Positions 36,662 to 45,800 of a stretch of DNA of 64,000 nt are shown one piece after another. The stretch comes from Chryseobacterium gotjawalense (lineage in GTDB: Bacteria; Bacteroidota; Bacteroidia; Flavobacteriales; Weeksellaceae): contig NZ_CP124855.1 in NCBI RefSeq assembly GCF_030012525.1, positions 1,178,001-1,242,000 of the forward strand, given 5' to 3'. The position numbers and the translations under genes were made by a program. The notes beneath the pieces are model-generated. The model saw nothing but the letters and a program-made list of their open reading frames with translations, did not search any database and was not told the origin of the DNA. Every line of letters begins with the position of its first letter. The stretch's first letter is position 1.

Positions 36662-38437
36662 ATGAACAAGACCATTCAACATATATTTTTCCTCGGTTTA
36701 CTATTTTCCTCGACCGCAGTTTTTTCCCAGATCAAAGAAGAGAAATTGATTTTGGACCGAAAACGTGAACCGGAAGTAAAGAAAATCGAGAAGAAAAAAA
36801 CATCCATCGAAGCAGAGAAAAATTATCCGCCGCAGGAAAAATCCGCGAATCCGCCGACGTACGACATTACCAATGTTCCGGCGTCTTCAGATTTTAAAAC
36901 TTCGCTGATTCAGGGAGAAGATATTTCGCCGAAATTCGATGCCGAATATCAGAATAACTATTTCCAGCTTGGAATGGGAAATTACGGAAAAATTCTTGCC
37001 GACGGAAATATTTCCACCAAACTGGAAAACGGAATGGAAGCCGGTGGCGACGTTCATTTCCTTTCTACAAGCGGTCTAAAGAAAGTTTATGCCTGGGATT
37101 CCAAACAAAGTACTGCGAATATTGGCGCCTTTCTAAATTCTTATGGTGAGAAAGGAAAATTCAGCGTGAATGCAGATTATGGTTTAAACGATTATAATTA
37201 TTACGGAATTTATGCATTAGCTCCGGCTTCAAACAATGTCGATTTAAAGCAGAAAACCAACCGTTTTAAAGTAAACGGTTACTACGATTTTTATTCCAAT
37301 GAAATCCTGAATGATGTCCGCGCGAAATCTTCTTTCCTGAGCGATCATTTTGGAGCGAAGGAAAATCAGGCTGAAATTTTGGTGAATTTATCAAAGCACG
37401 GCGTAGAATTGCCAAGTTTTGATGATGTGAATTTCAATGCGGATCTGGGTTTAAATTTAGAAACCGTAAAATCTGATTTTGAATTGCTTACTAAAAATTC
37501 CTCTCAATTTCTCAATGCGACTTTAGCACCGAAAATGACTTTCTTTAAAGGAAAATCTTATTTGATCATCGGTTCGGATTTTTCATTTTTAAATGCAAAG
37601 AATTCAAATATGACTTTAGCAGAAGAGGTGAAAAATAATAAAACCTATTGGTTCCCAAAAGCAGAACTGCAGTTTGCAGCCGCCGATGAATTCAAGTTTT
37701 ATGCTGGGATTACCGGTGGTTTACAATTAAATACCTACGCCGATTTACTGGAACAAAATCCTTATTTGATCTCGGACCAGGAATTGCGTGCGACCGAAAC
37801 GAAGTATAAATTTTACTTTGGTTTGCGGGGCGACATTGACCAAAACATCAAATACGATTTCAGCGCAGGATTTGGGAAAATGAATGATATTCTTTTCTTT
37901 AAAGCAAATAATTTGTTTAATGTAGCCGCTGAATATAACCGTTTGCCTTATGATTATGCCAACACTTTTTCATCTGTTTACGATAATGGAACGGTGAGTG
38001 AGGCAAAAGCGAGTGTGCAATATTTTCCATTGGCGAATTTGGCGCTGGATGCAGAATTAAAGTTTGAGAAATATAATCTTGAAAATTATGAGAACATTTA
38101 CAATAAACCTTTGGTAAAAGCCAGTTTGGGTGGAAAATATTCGATGTTGGACAAAAAACTGAATTTGGGAGCGAAAGCGATTTTTGCGACGGATCAGACA
38201 ACCAATTCATTTGAAGTAAATCATGAAGCAATTGATCCTAATTTTCGCGCTCTGGAAAACAAAAATGACAAAATTGGTGGATTTGCTGATTTAAATTTGT
38301 CCGCAGAGTACAAAGTTCACAAAAATTTCAGTATTTTTGCACTCGGAAACAATTTACTCAACACCCAGTATCAAACTTACAAAGGTTATAAAGTTTTGGG
38401 AGCACAGATTTTGGGAGGAGTGAAGATAAGTTTTTAA
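36662..38437 (+). CDS. Outer-membrane beta-barrel protein (TonB-receptor-like, no plug)
   Basis: A 591-residue protein: signal peptide (about 1-22, ending VFSQ), a Lys/Glu/Pro-rich periplasmic segment to about residue 60, then amphipathic beta strands to the C-terminus, which ends in an aromatic (GVKISF), the outer-membrane barrel signature. It resembles the barrel part of TonB-dependent receptors but is too short for plug plus barrel. Start ATG at 36662 gives a proper signal peptide; a start 60 bases upstream would not. Probably works with the TPR protein before it. Substrate unknown. Confidence 0.78.
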   Translation: MNKTIQHIFFLGLLFSSTAVFSQIKEEKLILDRKREPEVKKIEKKKTSIEAEKNYPPQEKSANPPTYDITNVPASSDFKTSLIQGEDISPKFDAEYQNNYFQLGMGNYGKILADGNISTKLENGMEAGGDVHFLSTSGLKKVYAWDSKQSTANIGAFLNSYGEKGKFSVNADYGLNDYNYYGIYALAPASNNVDLKQKTNRFKVNGYYDFYSNEILNDVRAKSSFLSDHFGAKENQAEILVNLSKHGVELPSFDDVNFNADLGLNLETVKSDFELLTKNSSQFLNATLAPKMTFFKGKSYLIIGSDFSFLNAKNSNMTLAEEVKNNKTYWFPKAELQFAAADEFKFYAGITGGLQLNTYADLLEQNPYLISDQELRATETKYKFYFGLRGDIDQNIKYDFSAGFGKMNDILFFKANNLFNVAAEYNRLPYDYANTFSSVYDNGTVSEAKASVQYFPLANLALDAELKFEKYNLENYENIYNKPLVKASLGGKYSMLDKKLNLGAKAIFATDQTTNSFEVNHEAIDPNFRALENKNDKIGGFADLNLSAEYKVHKNFSIFALGNNLLNTQYQTYKGYKVLGAQILGGVKISF

Positions 38438-38441
38438 AAAA

Positions 38442-38487
38442 ATGAGCAATGAGCAATATTACTTATTACCAATTACTCATTACTCAT
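38442..38487. repeat. 16-bp imperfect hairpin built of ATGAG/CTCAT units
   Basis: ATGAGCAATGAGCAAT pairs with ATTACTCATTACTCAT with two C-A mismatches across a 14-base loop. It ends 7 bases before the tRNA-Arg 5' end. Left and right arms are each a tandem of a short unit. Confidence 0.4.
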
Positions 38488-38494
38488 AAAAAAA

Positions 38495-38568
38495 GGCTGC
38501 GTAGTTCAACTGGATAGAATATCAGATTTCGGCTCTGAGGGTTAGGGGTTCGAATCCCTTCGCGGTCA
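38495..38568 (+). tRNA. tRNA-Arg (anticodon TCG)
   Basis: A 74-base cloverleaf: acceptor GGCTGCG/CGCGGTC with G-U pairs, D stem GTTC/GAAT, anticodon stem TCAGA/TCTGA around loop TTTCGGC giving anticodon TCG at 38529-38531, T stem AGGGG/CCCTT and loop TTCGAAT, discriminator A. The 3' CCA is not encoded (CAC follows). It reads CGA codons. An intrinsic terminator follows. Confidence 0.93.
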
Positions 38569-38571
38569 CAC

Positions 38572-38604
38572 AAAAAGGATAAAATTAATTTTTTATCCTT
38601 TTTT
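38572..38604 (+). terminator. Terminator of tRNA-Arg
   Basis: AAAAAGGATAAAA and TTTTATCCTTTTT form a 13-bp stem with a 6-base loop, then a T-rich tail. Confidence 0.85.
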
Positions 38605-38663
38605 GTTTTTTTAGGACTCTCATTTATTTTACAATTTCAATCTTTCTGAAATGCGCAACAAAC

Positions 38664-38697
38664 AAAACGACAAAACCGGTTATGGTTTTGTCGTTTT
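38664..38697 (-). terminator. Terminator of the ohr operon
   Basis: AAAACGACAAAACC/GGTTTTGTCGTTTT, a 14-bp stem with a 6-base loop, lies past the ohr stop at 38772. Confidence 0.7.
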
Positions 38698-38771
38698 AAT
38701 GATGATTAAATCAAGTTATTAATTCAACCTTCGATATATAATAAATGTGTTTTTAAATGAATCTGAAAAGA

Positions 38772-39194
38772 TTAATTATTGGTTACTGCCAATTTAACCT
38801 CAATATTATTTCTTGTCGCATTCGAGTAAGGACAAACCTGATGCGCCTTTTCTGTGAGCGACTGTGCTTCCTCTAGCGAAACGCCGGGAATATTTACGTC
38901 TAATTCTACCGCTAAACCGAAACCGCCGTTTTCAGTTTGACCGATACTTACTTTTGCTTTTACCGAAGTTTCGCCAGTTTCATTCTTTGATTTTTTGATG
39001 ACCAAATTCAAAGCGCTGTCGAAACACGCGGCATATCCTGCAGCGAAAAGCATCTCAGGATTAGCAAAACCGTCACTTGCGCCACCTAAAGATTTCGGAG
39101 TTCTAACATCCAATTCTAAAATTCCATTTTCACTTTTAATGTGTCCGTCGCGGCCACCTTTTGCGGTGACGCTTGTTGTATATAATGTTTTCAC
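38772..39194 (-). CDS. ohr: Organic hydroperoxide resistance protein Ohr
   Basis: A 140-residue OsmC-fold thiol peroxidase that reduces organic hydroperoxides. The peroxidatic and resolving cysteines are C57 in AAGYAACFDS and C121 in HQVCPYSNAT, both present. The start codon is GTG, overlapping the ohrR stop TGA (GTGA, 4 bases), which signals coupled translation. Third gene of the nitroreductase-ohrR-ohr operon, ending in a strong terminator. Confidence 0.94.
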   Translation of the reverse strand: MKTLYTTSVTAKGGRDGHIKSENGILELDVRTPKSLGGASDGFANPEMLFAAGYAACFDSALNLVIKKSKNETGETSVKAKVSIGQTENGGFGLAVELDVNIPGVSLEEAQSLTEKAHQVCPYSNATRNNIEVKLAVTNN

Positions 39195-39631
39195 TTCTTA
39201 TTTTCTACTTTGTTTAAAATTTTATCGACTGTCATTTTTAATTCGAGCAGATCTTCATCTGAAAAATTGAGTTTCTCTTTCATTTTACCCGGAATTGCAC
39301 AAGCCAGTTTTTGCAGATCTTTGCCTTCTTGGGTTAAAAAAACTTGCACTACACGCTCATCTTCCTTTTTTCTGTTTCGCTGTAAAAAAGATTTTGCTTC
39401 CAGTCTTTTTAATAAAGGCGTCAAAGTTCCACTGTCCAGATACAGTTTTTCACCGATTTGATTTACCGTTAAACCTTCTTCTTCCCAAAGTACCATCATC
39501 ACTAAATACTGAGAATAGGTAATATCCAGTTCATCTAAAAACGGCCGGTACATTCCCGTAATCTCTTTGGCGATGACGTACAGCGGGAAACAAATTTGAT
39601 TTCCCAATTTTGGAGTATCCTGATTTTCCAT
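39191..39631 (-). CDS. ohrR: MarR-family peroxide-sensing repressor OhrR
   Basis: A 146-residue winged-helix MarR protein with the reactive N-terminal cysteine C14 in NQICFPLY, the position of the OhrR sensor (C15 in B. subtilis), and YSQYLVMMVLWEEEGLTVNQ plus SGTLTPLLKRLEAKSFLQR forming the DNA-binding domain. Oxidation of the cysteine by organic peroxides releases it from DNA. It sits in the operon with ohr; a palindrome in the operon promoter is its candidate operator. Confidence 0.92.
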   Translation of the reverse strand: MENQDTPKLGNQICFPLYVIAKEITGMYRPFLDELDITYSQYLVMMVLWEEEGLTVNQIGEKLYLDSGTLTPLLKRLEAKSFLQRNRKKEDERVVQVFLTQEGKDLQKLACAIPGKMKEKLNFSDEDLLELKMTVDKILNKVENKK

Positions 39632-39660
39632 AAGGCAAAAAGAAGGTTTAATTAAATAAC

Positions 39661-40293
39661 TTATTTTTGAATGATAAATTCCTCCATCGGAATTCTCACT
39701 TTTTTCATGTGAGAAAGATAATCTTTTTCGATGTCTCTATAGCCTAAATATAAAAGACTGACACTTTTTAAACCCAGTTCTTTCAAACCTAAAATTTCAT
39801 CTACAACCTCATTGCTGAAACCTTCGGCTGGTGTGCTGTCAATCTTTAATTCTGCAGCTTGAGCCATCGCTAAACCAAGAGCAATATATGTTTGACGAGC
39901 GGTATGAGAAAAATTTTCATCCGCAGTTTGAGCGTTATAAATTTCTTTCAGTTTATCGGTATAACTGCCGAATCTTCCTCTTGGTAATTCTCTCACATCG
40001 GTGTGGTAATCGTAAACTTTATCGATTTTTTCATCAGAATAACGGTCCCAAGCAGCAAAAACAAGAACGTGCGAAGAATCTCTCATCACTTCAGGATTCA
40101 GCGCGCCCTGAACCATTTTTTCTTTCAGTTCCTGATTTTCTACCACAATCACCCGGAAAGGCTGTAATCCCGATGAAGTTGGCGCCAGTCTGGCCGCTTC
40201 TAATATTTTATTTAAATCTTGCTCAGATACTTTTTTTGCAGGATCGTAAGCTTTTACGGCATGTCTCCATTTTAAATCTTCCAGTAATGACAT
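39661..40293 (-). CDS. Nitroreductase-family NAD(P)H oxidoreductase
   Basis: A 210-residue FMN protein of the NfsB/NfnB nitroreductase family: RHAVKAYDPAKKVS, LAPTSSGLQPFRVIVV and the conserved GLAMAQAAELKIDSTPAEGF. It transfers electrons from NAD(P)H to nitro compounds, quinones or similar; the natural substrate is unknown. First gene of the ohr operon, 29 bases before ohrR, so it is probably induced by peroxide as well. Start ATG is supported by the promoter 37 bases upstream. Confidence 0.88.
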   Translation of the reverse strand: MSLLEDLKWRHAVKAYDPAKKVSEQDLNKILEAARLAPTSSGLQPFRVIVVENQELKEKMVQGALNPEVMRDSSHVLVFAAWDRYSDEKIDKVYDYHTDVRELPRGRFGSYTDKLKEIYNAQTADENFSHTARQTYIALGLAMAQAAELKIDSTPAEGFSNEVVDEILGLKELGLKSVSLLYLGYRDIEKDYLSHMKKVRIPMEEFIIQK

Positions 40294-40329
40294 ATTTTGT
40301 ATTTTAAATGATTATGTATTTTCGAACTG

Positions 40330-40360
40330 CAAATATAGCAAACAATTATATTGTGTGCAA
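40330..40360 (-). promoter_or_regulatory. Promoter of the nitroreductase-ohrR-ohr operon
   Basis: Minus strand: TTG at 40358-40360, 20-base spacer, exact -7 element TATATTTG at 40330-40337. The spacer contains the palindrome at 40342-40354. Confidence 0.65.
40342..40354. promoter_or_regulatory. Candidate OhrR operator
   Basis: ACAATTATATTGT is a perfect 5-bp inverted repeat around TAT placed in the promoter spacer, where a bound MarR-type repressor would block RNA polymerase. AT-rich dyads with TTG/CAA arms are typical of OhrR. Target by OhrR is inference from position. Confidence 0.5.
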
Positions 40361-40456
40361 TTTAATTACGATTAAATTCTTACTGTGAATTTCCGCTGTC
40401 TTTCATGGTTTTCTTAAATAGGGTTATTTCGCCCTTTTTAGATTAATTAAATTTTC

Positions 40457-40464
40457 TAAATTTG
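40457..40464 (+). promoter_or_regulatory. -7 promoter element (TAAATTTG) of the delta-60 repeat gene
   Basis: Exact TAnnTTTG, 16 bases before the ATG at 40481. A T-rich -33 region lies about 20 bases upstream. Confidence 0.45.
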
Positions 40465-40480
40465 CATACACACAAATGCT

Positions 40481-41902
40481 ATGAAAAAATTTACCTTTTT
40501 TCTGATTACCCTATGCGGTATTCAGATATTTCCGCAGATTACTATCACAAAGGATAGTTCATTCGGAAACAACGGCGTCTTCACTGCCAACTTCCATTCC
40601 AACCAAAACGTTCTCAACAGTAATGTTCTGGTTTTGCCCAATAATGCGATGCTGTACATTATTAATACCGCGAACAGGAATTATATCCTCAAGCTGCATC
40701 CGAACGGGACTTTAGATTCAGATTTTGCTGACAATGGCAGGTTGGAATTCGGAGAAAATAATTTTCTCAATGCTGTTTTACAAGGCAATAAAATAATCGT
40801 TTATCTGGGACCAAAACCGCTTGATTATAATACTTACGGAGATTCGAAAATCTTGAGATACCATCTCAACGGAACGCTGGACAGCACTTTTGGGAACAAC
40901 GGCGTTATCAATGAAGTTACGGAAAGTACAAATCCACAATCACTGAGCGTTTTGGTTCTTGAGGATCAAAGTTTAGTGGTGACCAATTCCAACAGTATTT
41001 ATCCGAAAAAATTTACAGTTGATGGCCGGCTGGATACTGGGTTTGGAAGTAATGGCGAAATAATTTATAATTATTACTTTCCGCTTGGCCAGTCCTCGAC
41101 CGGAAAAATTGCCACGTGTGATGTGAGTTCTCTTTCTTCCTCGGTGTATTCATTTTATAACCTCAATGCTCTGACTGCTAACACTGTCTTGAATTTAAAT
41201 GAGAAAGAATGCCACCAATACAATGGTTTTCCGTTGCAGAACAAAACCAATACCTCTACAAGAATGACCAGCAGTGGAATGGTGTATTCCGTTTTTCAAT
41301 ATCAGAATTATCCGCTTCCGGATTTCAGCAGACTGGTGGTGATCAGGAATGAGCAGTTAGATCCTGATTTTAATGCAAAAGGGTTTGTGACTTCTGAGAA
41401 CTATGAGCAATTTTTAGATTCGGGTTTTGCTGATAATGTATTTTTCATATTAAATCAGAAAGGAAATGAAAAAGCGCTCAAGGCCTATTCTCAAAGCGGA
41501 ACTTCTTTAAAAATTAACAGCCAGAGAGATTATAATCTTCTTTCGGGTCACGAAATTGAGATCAAAGACAATTATATCTTAGTGAATTCTATACTTCCCG
41601 ATGATCAGCAAAATCTGGTCCGGGTGAAAATAGAAAAATTTTTAATCTCAAAAGAACAGCTTTCGACTTCTAATAATACACTTAAAAAGATAGAAGTAGA
41701 AAATCCCATCAAAGATTTTTTAAATATTACAAATGCCGAAAACGCTGAAAGTTTTGAGATTTACAATGTGGAAGGAAGAAAGATTTTAGCTTCCCGAAAT
41801 TTTAAAAACATCAATACTGCAAATCTTCCAAAAGGAAATTACATCATAAAAATGAGTATGAAAAACGGAGAAATATTTTCAAAAAAACTCATTAAGAATT
41901 AA
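40481..41902 (+). CDS. T9SS-secreted delta-60 repeat protein
   Basis: A 473-residue exported protein: signal peptide (MKKFTFFLITLCGIQIFPQ), then repeats of the delta-60 type (TLDSDFADNGRLEFG, TLDSTFGNNGVINE, RLDTGFGSNGEIIYN) that fold as beta-propeller-like blades, and a C-terminal type A sorting domain (NAESFEIYNVEGRKILASRN, NLPKGNYIIKMSMKNGEI) that directs export by the type IX system and attachment to the surface. Function of the repeat part unknown. Single gene. Confidence 0.85.
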   Translation: MKKFTFFLITLCGIQIFPQITITKDSSFGNNGVFTANFHSNQNVLNSNVLVLPNNAMLYIINTANRNYILKLHPNGTLDSDFADNGRLEFGENNFLNAVLQGNKIIVYLGPKPLDYNTYGDSKILRYHLNGTLDSTFGNNGVINEVTESTNPQSLSVLVLEDQSLVVTNSNSIYPKKFTVDGRLDTGFGSNGEIIYNYYFPLGQSSTGKIATCDVSSLSSSVYSFYNLNALTANTVLNLNEKECHQYNGFPLQNKTNTSTRMTSSGMVYSVFQYQNYPLPDFSRLVVIRNEQLDPDFNAKGFVTSENYEQFLDSGFADNVFFILNQKGNEKALKAYSQSGTSLKINSQRDYNLLSGHEIEIKDNYILVNSILPDDQQNLVRVKIEKFLISKEQLSTSNNTLKKIEVENPIKDFLNITNAENAESFEIYNVEGRKILASRNFKNINTANLPKGNYIIKMSMKNGEIFSKKLIKN

Positions 41903-41969
41903 AACCGTTCTTTTAATTATAATTTTAAACTTAATATTTAAAATTCATTTCAAAATTTTATCAAACAAA

Positions 41970-41996
41970 AAACCGCCTGAAAAATTCGGACGGTTT
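41970..41996. terminator. Convergent terminator between the delta-60 protein and the aldolase gene
   Basis: AAACCGCC and GG(A)CGGTTT pair across a 10-base loop with one bulge, with A-rich and T-rich flanks on opposite sides. Confidence 0.55.
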
Positions 41997-42017
41997 ACTC
42001 TTTTAAATAAAAATATT

Positions 42018-42671
42018 TTATCCCATTTTTTTAGCATCAGCAACAAACTGCGCTAAACCTTTATCGGTCAATGGATGATTTAATAAATTAAGAATCGAAT
42101 CTAATGGCGAAGTGATCACATCGGCACCGATTTTTGCACAGTTGATGATATGCATTGGCGACCGAATCGACGCTGCAAGAATTTCTGTATCAAACATATA
42201 GTTATCGAAAATAATTCTGATTTCTTCGATCAGGTTCATGCCGTCTACTGAAATATCATCTAATCTTCCGAGGAAAGGAGAAACGTAATTCGCTCCAGCT
42301 TTTGCTGCCAATAAAGCTTGACCGGCCGAGAAAATCAAAGTACAGTTGGTTTTAATTCCTTTGTTGGAGAAATATTTCAACGCTTTAATACCGTCTTTAA
42401 TCATTGGAATTTTCACCACGATATTTGGGTGAATTGCTGCTAATTCATCTCCTTCCTTAATCATTTCTTCATAAGTGGTACTCAGAACTTCGGCAGAGAT
42501 ATCTCCGTCAACAATTTCGCAAATGGTTTTGTAATGGTTCAAAATTGCGTCTTTCCCACTGATTCCTTCTTTGGCCATCAGTGATGGATTGGTGGTAACT
42601 CCATCTAAAATCCCTAAATCCTGTGCTTCTTTAATTTGCTCCAGATTAGCAGTGTCGATAAAAAATTTCAT
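42018..42671 (-). CDS. Transaldolase / fructose-6-phosphate aldolase family protein
   Basis: A 217-residue short-form transaldolase (TalC/Fsa group). The Schiff-base lysine is K87 in [10 protein letters not shown], preceded by [14 protein letters not shown] and followed by [20 protein letters not shown] and SPFLGRLDD. The group includes transaldolases of the pentose phosphate pathway and fructose-6-phosphate aldolase; the annotation cannot be separated from the sequence alone, though transaldolase is more common in this phylum. An exact -7 element (TACCTTTG, 42689-42696) precedes it. Confidence 0.88.
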   Translation of the reverse strand: MKFFIDTANLEQIKEAQDLGILDGVTTNPSLMAKEGISGKDAILNHYKTICEIVDGDISAEVLSTTYEEMIKEGDELAAIHPNIVVKIPMIKDGIKALKYFSNKGIKTNCTLIFSAGQALLAAKAGANYVSPFLGRLDDISVDGMNLIEEIRIIFDNYMFDTEILAASIRSPMHIINCAKIGADVITSPLDSILNLLNHPLTDKGLAQFVADAKKMG

Positions 42672-42688
42672 ATTACTTTTTGTTTTCG

Positions 42689-42696
42689 CAAAGGTA
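42689..42696 (-). promoter_or_regulatory. -7 promoter element (TACCTTTG) of the aldolase gene
   Basis: Exact TAnnTTTG on the minus strand, 17 bases before the ATG at 42671. Confidence 0.45.
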
Positions 42697-42869
42697 AGAT
42701 TTTCGGGTGCAACAGGAAAATGATTTTGATCTTAAATCGGGGTAAAAATTGGTAAACCGTAAAAATAATCTGAGTTATCTGGCGCAAAAGTTATTGCAGG
42801 AATTTCAATTTACTCTTCTTCAGTAACACAGAATCAATTCTGCAGTTTTTACATTTAAATTTTCCACGT

Positions 42870-45800
42870 TTAATTTCTATTTTTCATCAGAATCCAACCT
42901 TGGCGCTGCTCAGCTTTTTGTGTGACTGCATCATACCACGAAATGACGTACCAGTAAGTAGAAGTTGGTAACGTTCTTCCGTTCGCTTTTCCGTCCCATT
43001 CCGTTTTAGTGGGATTGGTGGATTCAAAAACTTTCGTTCCGTTTCGGTCAACGATCAGAATCGATACCTCCTGCATTTTCGCTAGATTTTCGATTTTCCA
43101 GACGTCATTGATACCATCGGCATTGGGCGTAAACGTATTATTGATTTTTATAAAGTAAACCGTTTTTGGCGGACCTAAGCAGCCTGCCGCCGATTTAACC
43201 TGAATTACATAAGAGGATGCCGCAGGATTCTGCAAAATATTTGAACTTTGAGCAACTCCGTTAAAATAGTATTGATAAGGCTTTGCACCTCCTTCCGCAA
43301 TAACTTCGATCGAATTATTGGTTTGGTTGACAACCTGAATTTTGGGTTGATTTTCATCGGAAATCGTGAAGTTGTGAGTGTAAGAACAGCCATTAGCGTT
43401 TGTTAATACAACGGAATAATTTCCAGTTTTTGAAAAGTTGACCGTTCTTGTGGTTTCACCTGTGCTCCATTTATACATCACATTTTCAGAACCGGCATCT
43501 ACGAGAATAGTTTCGCCAAAACAAATCATGTATTTGTTTAAAAGCGACATCGATTTTGTGGGCGTATTGACTTTTAAATTAATTTTCGCAGTAGACGGAC
43601 AGAAACCAGCAACCGTAATTCGAACATAAACTGTCTGCGCGAAAGGCGTTTCGTTGGTATAACCCGAACTGATATTCTGAGTGAACCCGGAATCTTTAAA
43701 ATACTCAAAAGTGGCGGAAGAATTTGTAAATTCAGCTTTTTTTGAATCTAAATTAAAAGCGGTTTTCCCGTCAAAATCGATATCGCAAAGAATATAATCT
43801 GCTTCGGACTGCATCAGGACAGAACTTCCGCCCTTAACAAAAGTAACGGTTTGGTGATCAGAAACACAGCCGGTCGCATTATCTTTAATAAAAAAGTCAA
43901 CGCTTTTCGGCAACACTGAAAGATTAAAACTGGCAGGAAGCGGACTGCCTGAAAGATCCGTAAAAGTATAATTTACTGGATTACTGATTGCTTTATTTTT
44001 AAAATCCTGCAAGGAATAGGTTGTTTCGGCACAAAGTAAAATCGAAGAAGTTATTGCAACAGGTTTTAGATTATATGATAAGCTGAAAGAAACCGAATCG
44101 CTGCAAGTCGTATTATAAATCACTTTAATATAAGGATTTGGCCCATAAACCGATTCATCATAAGCTGTAATTTGGCTACCCACGAGTAGATCTCCATTGG
44201 GTGCGTGGTATTCTAAAGTTACAGTGATGGGCGCTGCTACAGTTACTAGGTCACTTACGTTTTGTTTTAAATTAAATATTGTATTTCCCTGACAATTACT
44301 TTTAGGAATTGAAGTAAGGAGTAAAGTGGGTTTTGCATAAACCAAAAGGCTAGCCGAAGGATGATCAGGCGAAACACAACCTGTGACATTATCTACCACA
44401 CGAACGTAAACAGTCTTCGATCCTACTGCGCTATCATTCAGAAATAAATCATTGTCATAAATTGCACCATTTAAAGTGTTATGATAAGTAACCGTAACGT
44501 TTCCAGAATTAATTTCAGGTTTTAAAGAATTTAAATTAAAAGGAGAAAAAGAGCTTGAGCATTGCGGCGCAAGTTGTGTTGTAGGAGCATTTGCAATAAC
44601 TTTCGCATCTTCAGTGAAAATAAGGGTAGAAATAGTGTTACAAGATCCTGTACTTACATTTTTAGGAACTATTTTCACCCAAACTTTTGGAAATTGTCTG
44701 GGATTAATAATTGAGTTTATTGAATAGTTGATTCCATCACTAGAATATTGATAATCAAACACAGAAAAATTAGAACCTGCCAGATCCTGCAAATATTGGG
44801 AAATATCTACGGAAGTTTCACCAAAACAAAATCTTTTTGTTAAATTATTAGCAGCCACTGGTAATGAATCGAACCGAAGATCAAAATTTCTCAAAACTGT
44901 ACAATCAGAAACTGGATCATTAGCATAAATTCCAACTGTTCTTGTTGTATTTGCATATATAATAAAATTCGTAGGATCTGCAACTGGAGTTACCCCATCA
45001 ATGAACTGTAAGGTATAATTAGAACCTGGAGGATAGTAATCATATAAATTAATTATTTTAGATGTCGCTCCCGTATTGTCACAATATTTGAGAGAAACAT
45101 TATTTGGGTTAAAAGGCGGAATCGTAGAATTTAAATTAACGGGAACAGAATCAGAATCTACGGAACATATAGGCAAAGTTTTCCGGGTAGCCCGTACAAA
45201 ATAACTTCCATTTTGTGTTGCATAATAAGAATTTCCTGTACCGAGAGCTGTTGCATTTCCGACGCGATACCATTCAAAATTTAAATCGGGATCATTCGGA
45301 ACCGTCATCGAAACGCCACTCACACAGGCAGCTCCAGCGTTATAAGAAATCATAGGTTTTGCAATTTTCTTAAATATCACCTGATCAGAAACCATCGCGC
45401 CAACCTGCGCTCCCGAAGGATCGTGATACGTAACTTCAACTTTCAGAATATCGCCATCATTAGGAGAGAAATTGAGTAAAGTATTGGTAGTTTCTCCCAA
45501 TAAAGTTGCGTTTTGAAACCATTTAAAAACTGGGGTTAAATTTTGATTCGGGGTGAAAAGCCAAGCTTTACCTTCACTTTTCCACGGCCCGTTATTATAA
45601 TTTTCTCCTGAAATACTGTGTGTAGGAACTTTAAATTTAATCGCATCATCATTTTGTATCCCAAGGATTGCATTATACGTAATTTCCGATTTATTATTGA
45701 CATAAATTACTATTCTTCCGTCCTCCAGGAGCAAAATATAACTGTAATATCCTGTACTCGAAATACCGCCTGTTCCGTTGGTTCTAATCTGATTCTGAAA

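Noticed and set aside
39831..40307. 158-residue frame antisense to the nitroreductase gene
   Set aside because: Shadow of the nitroreductase gene, no signal or domain.
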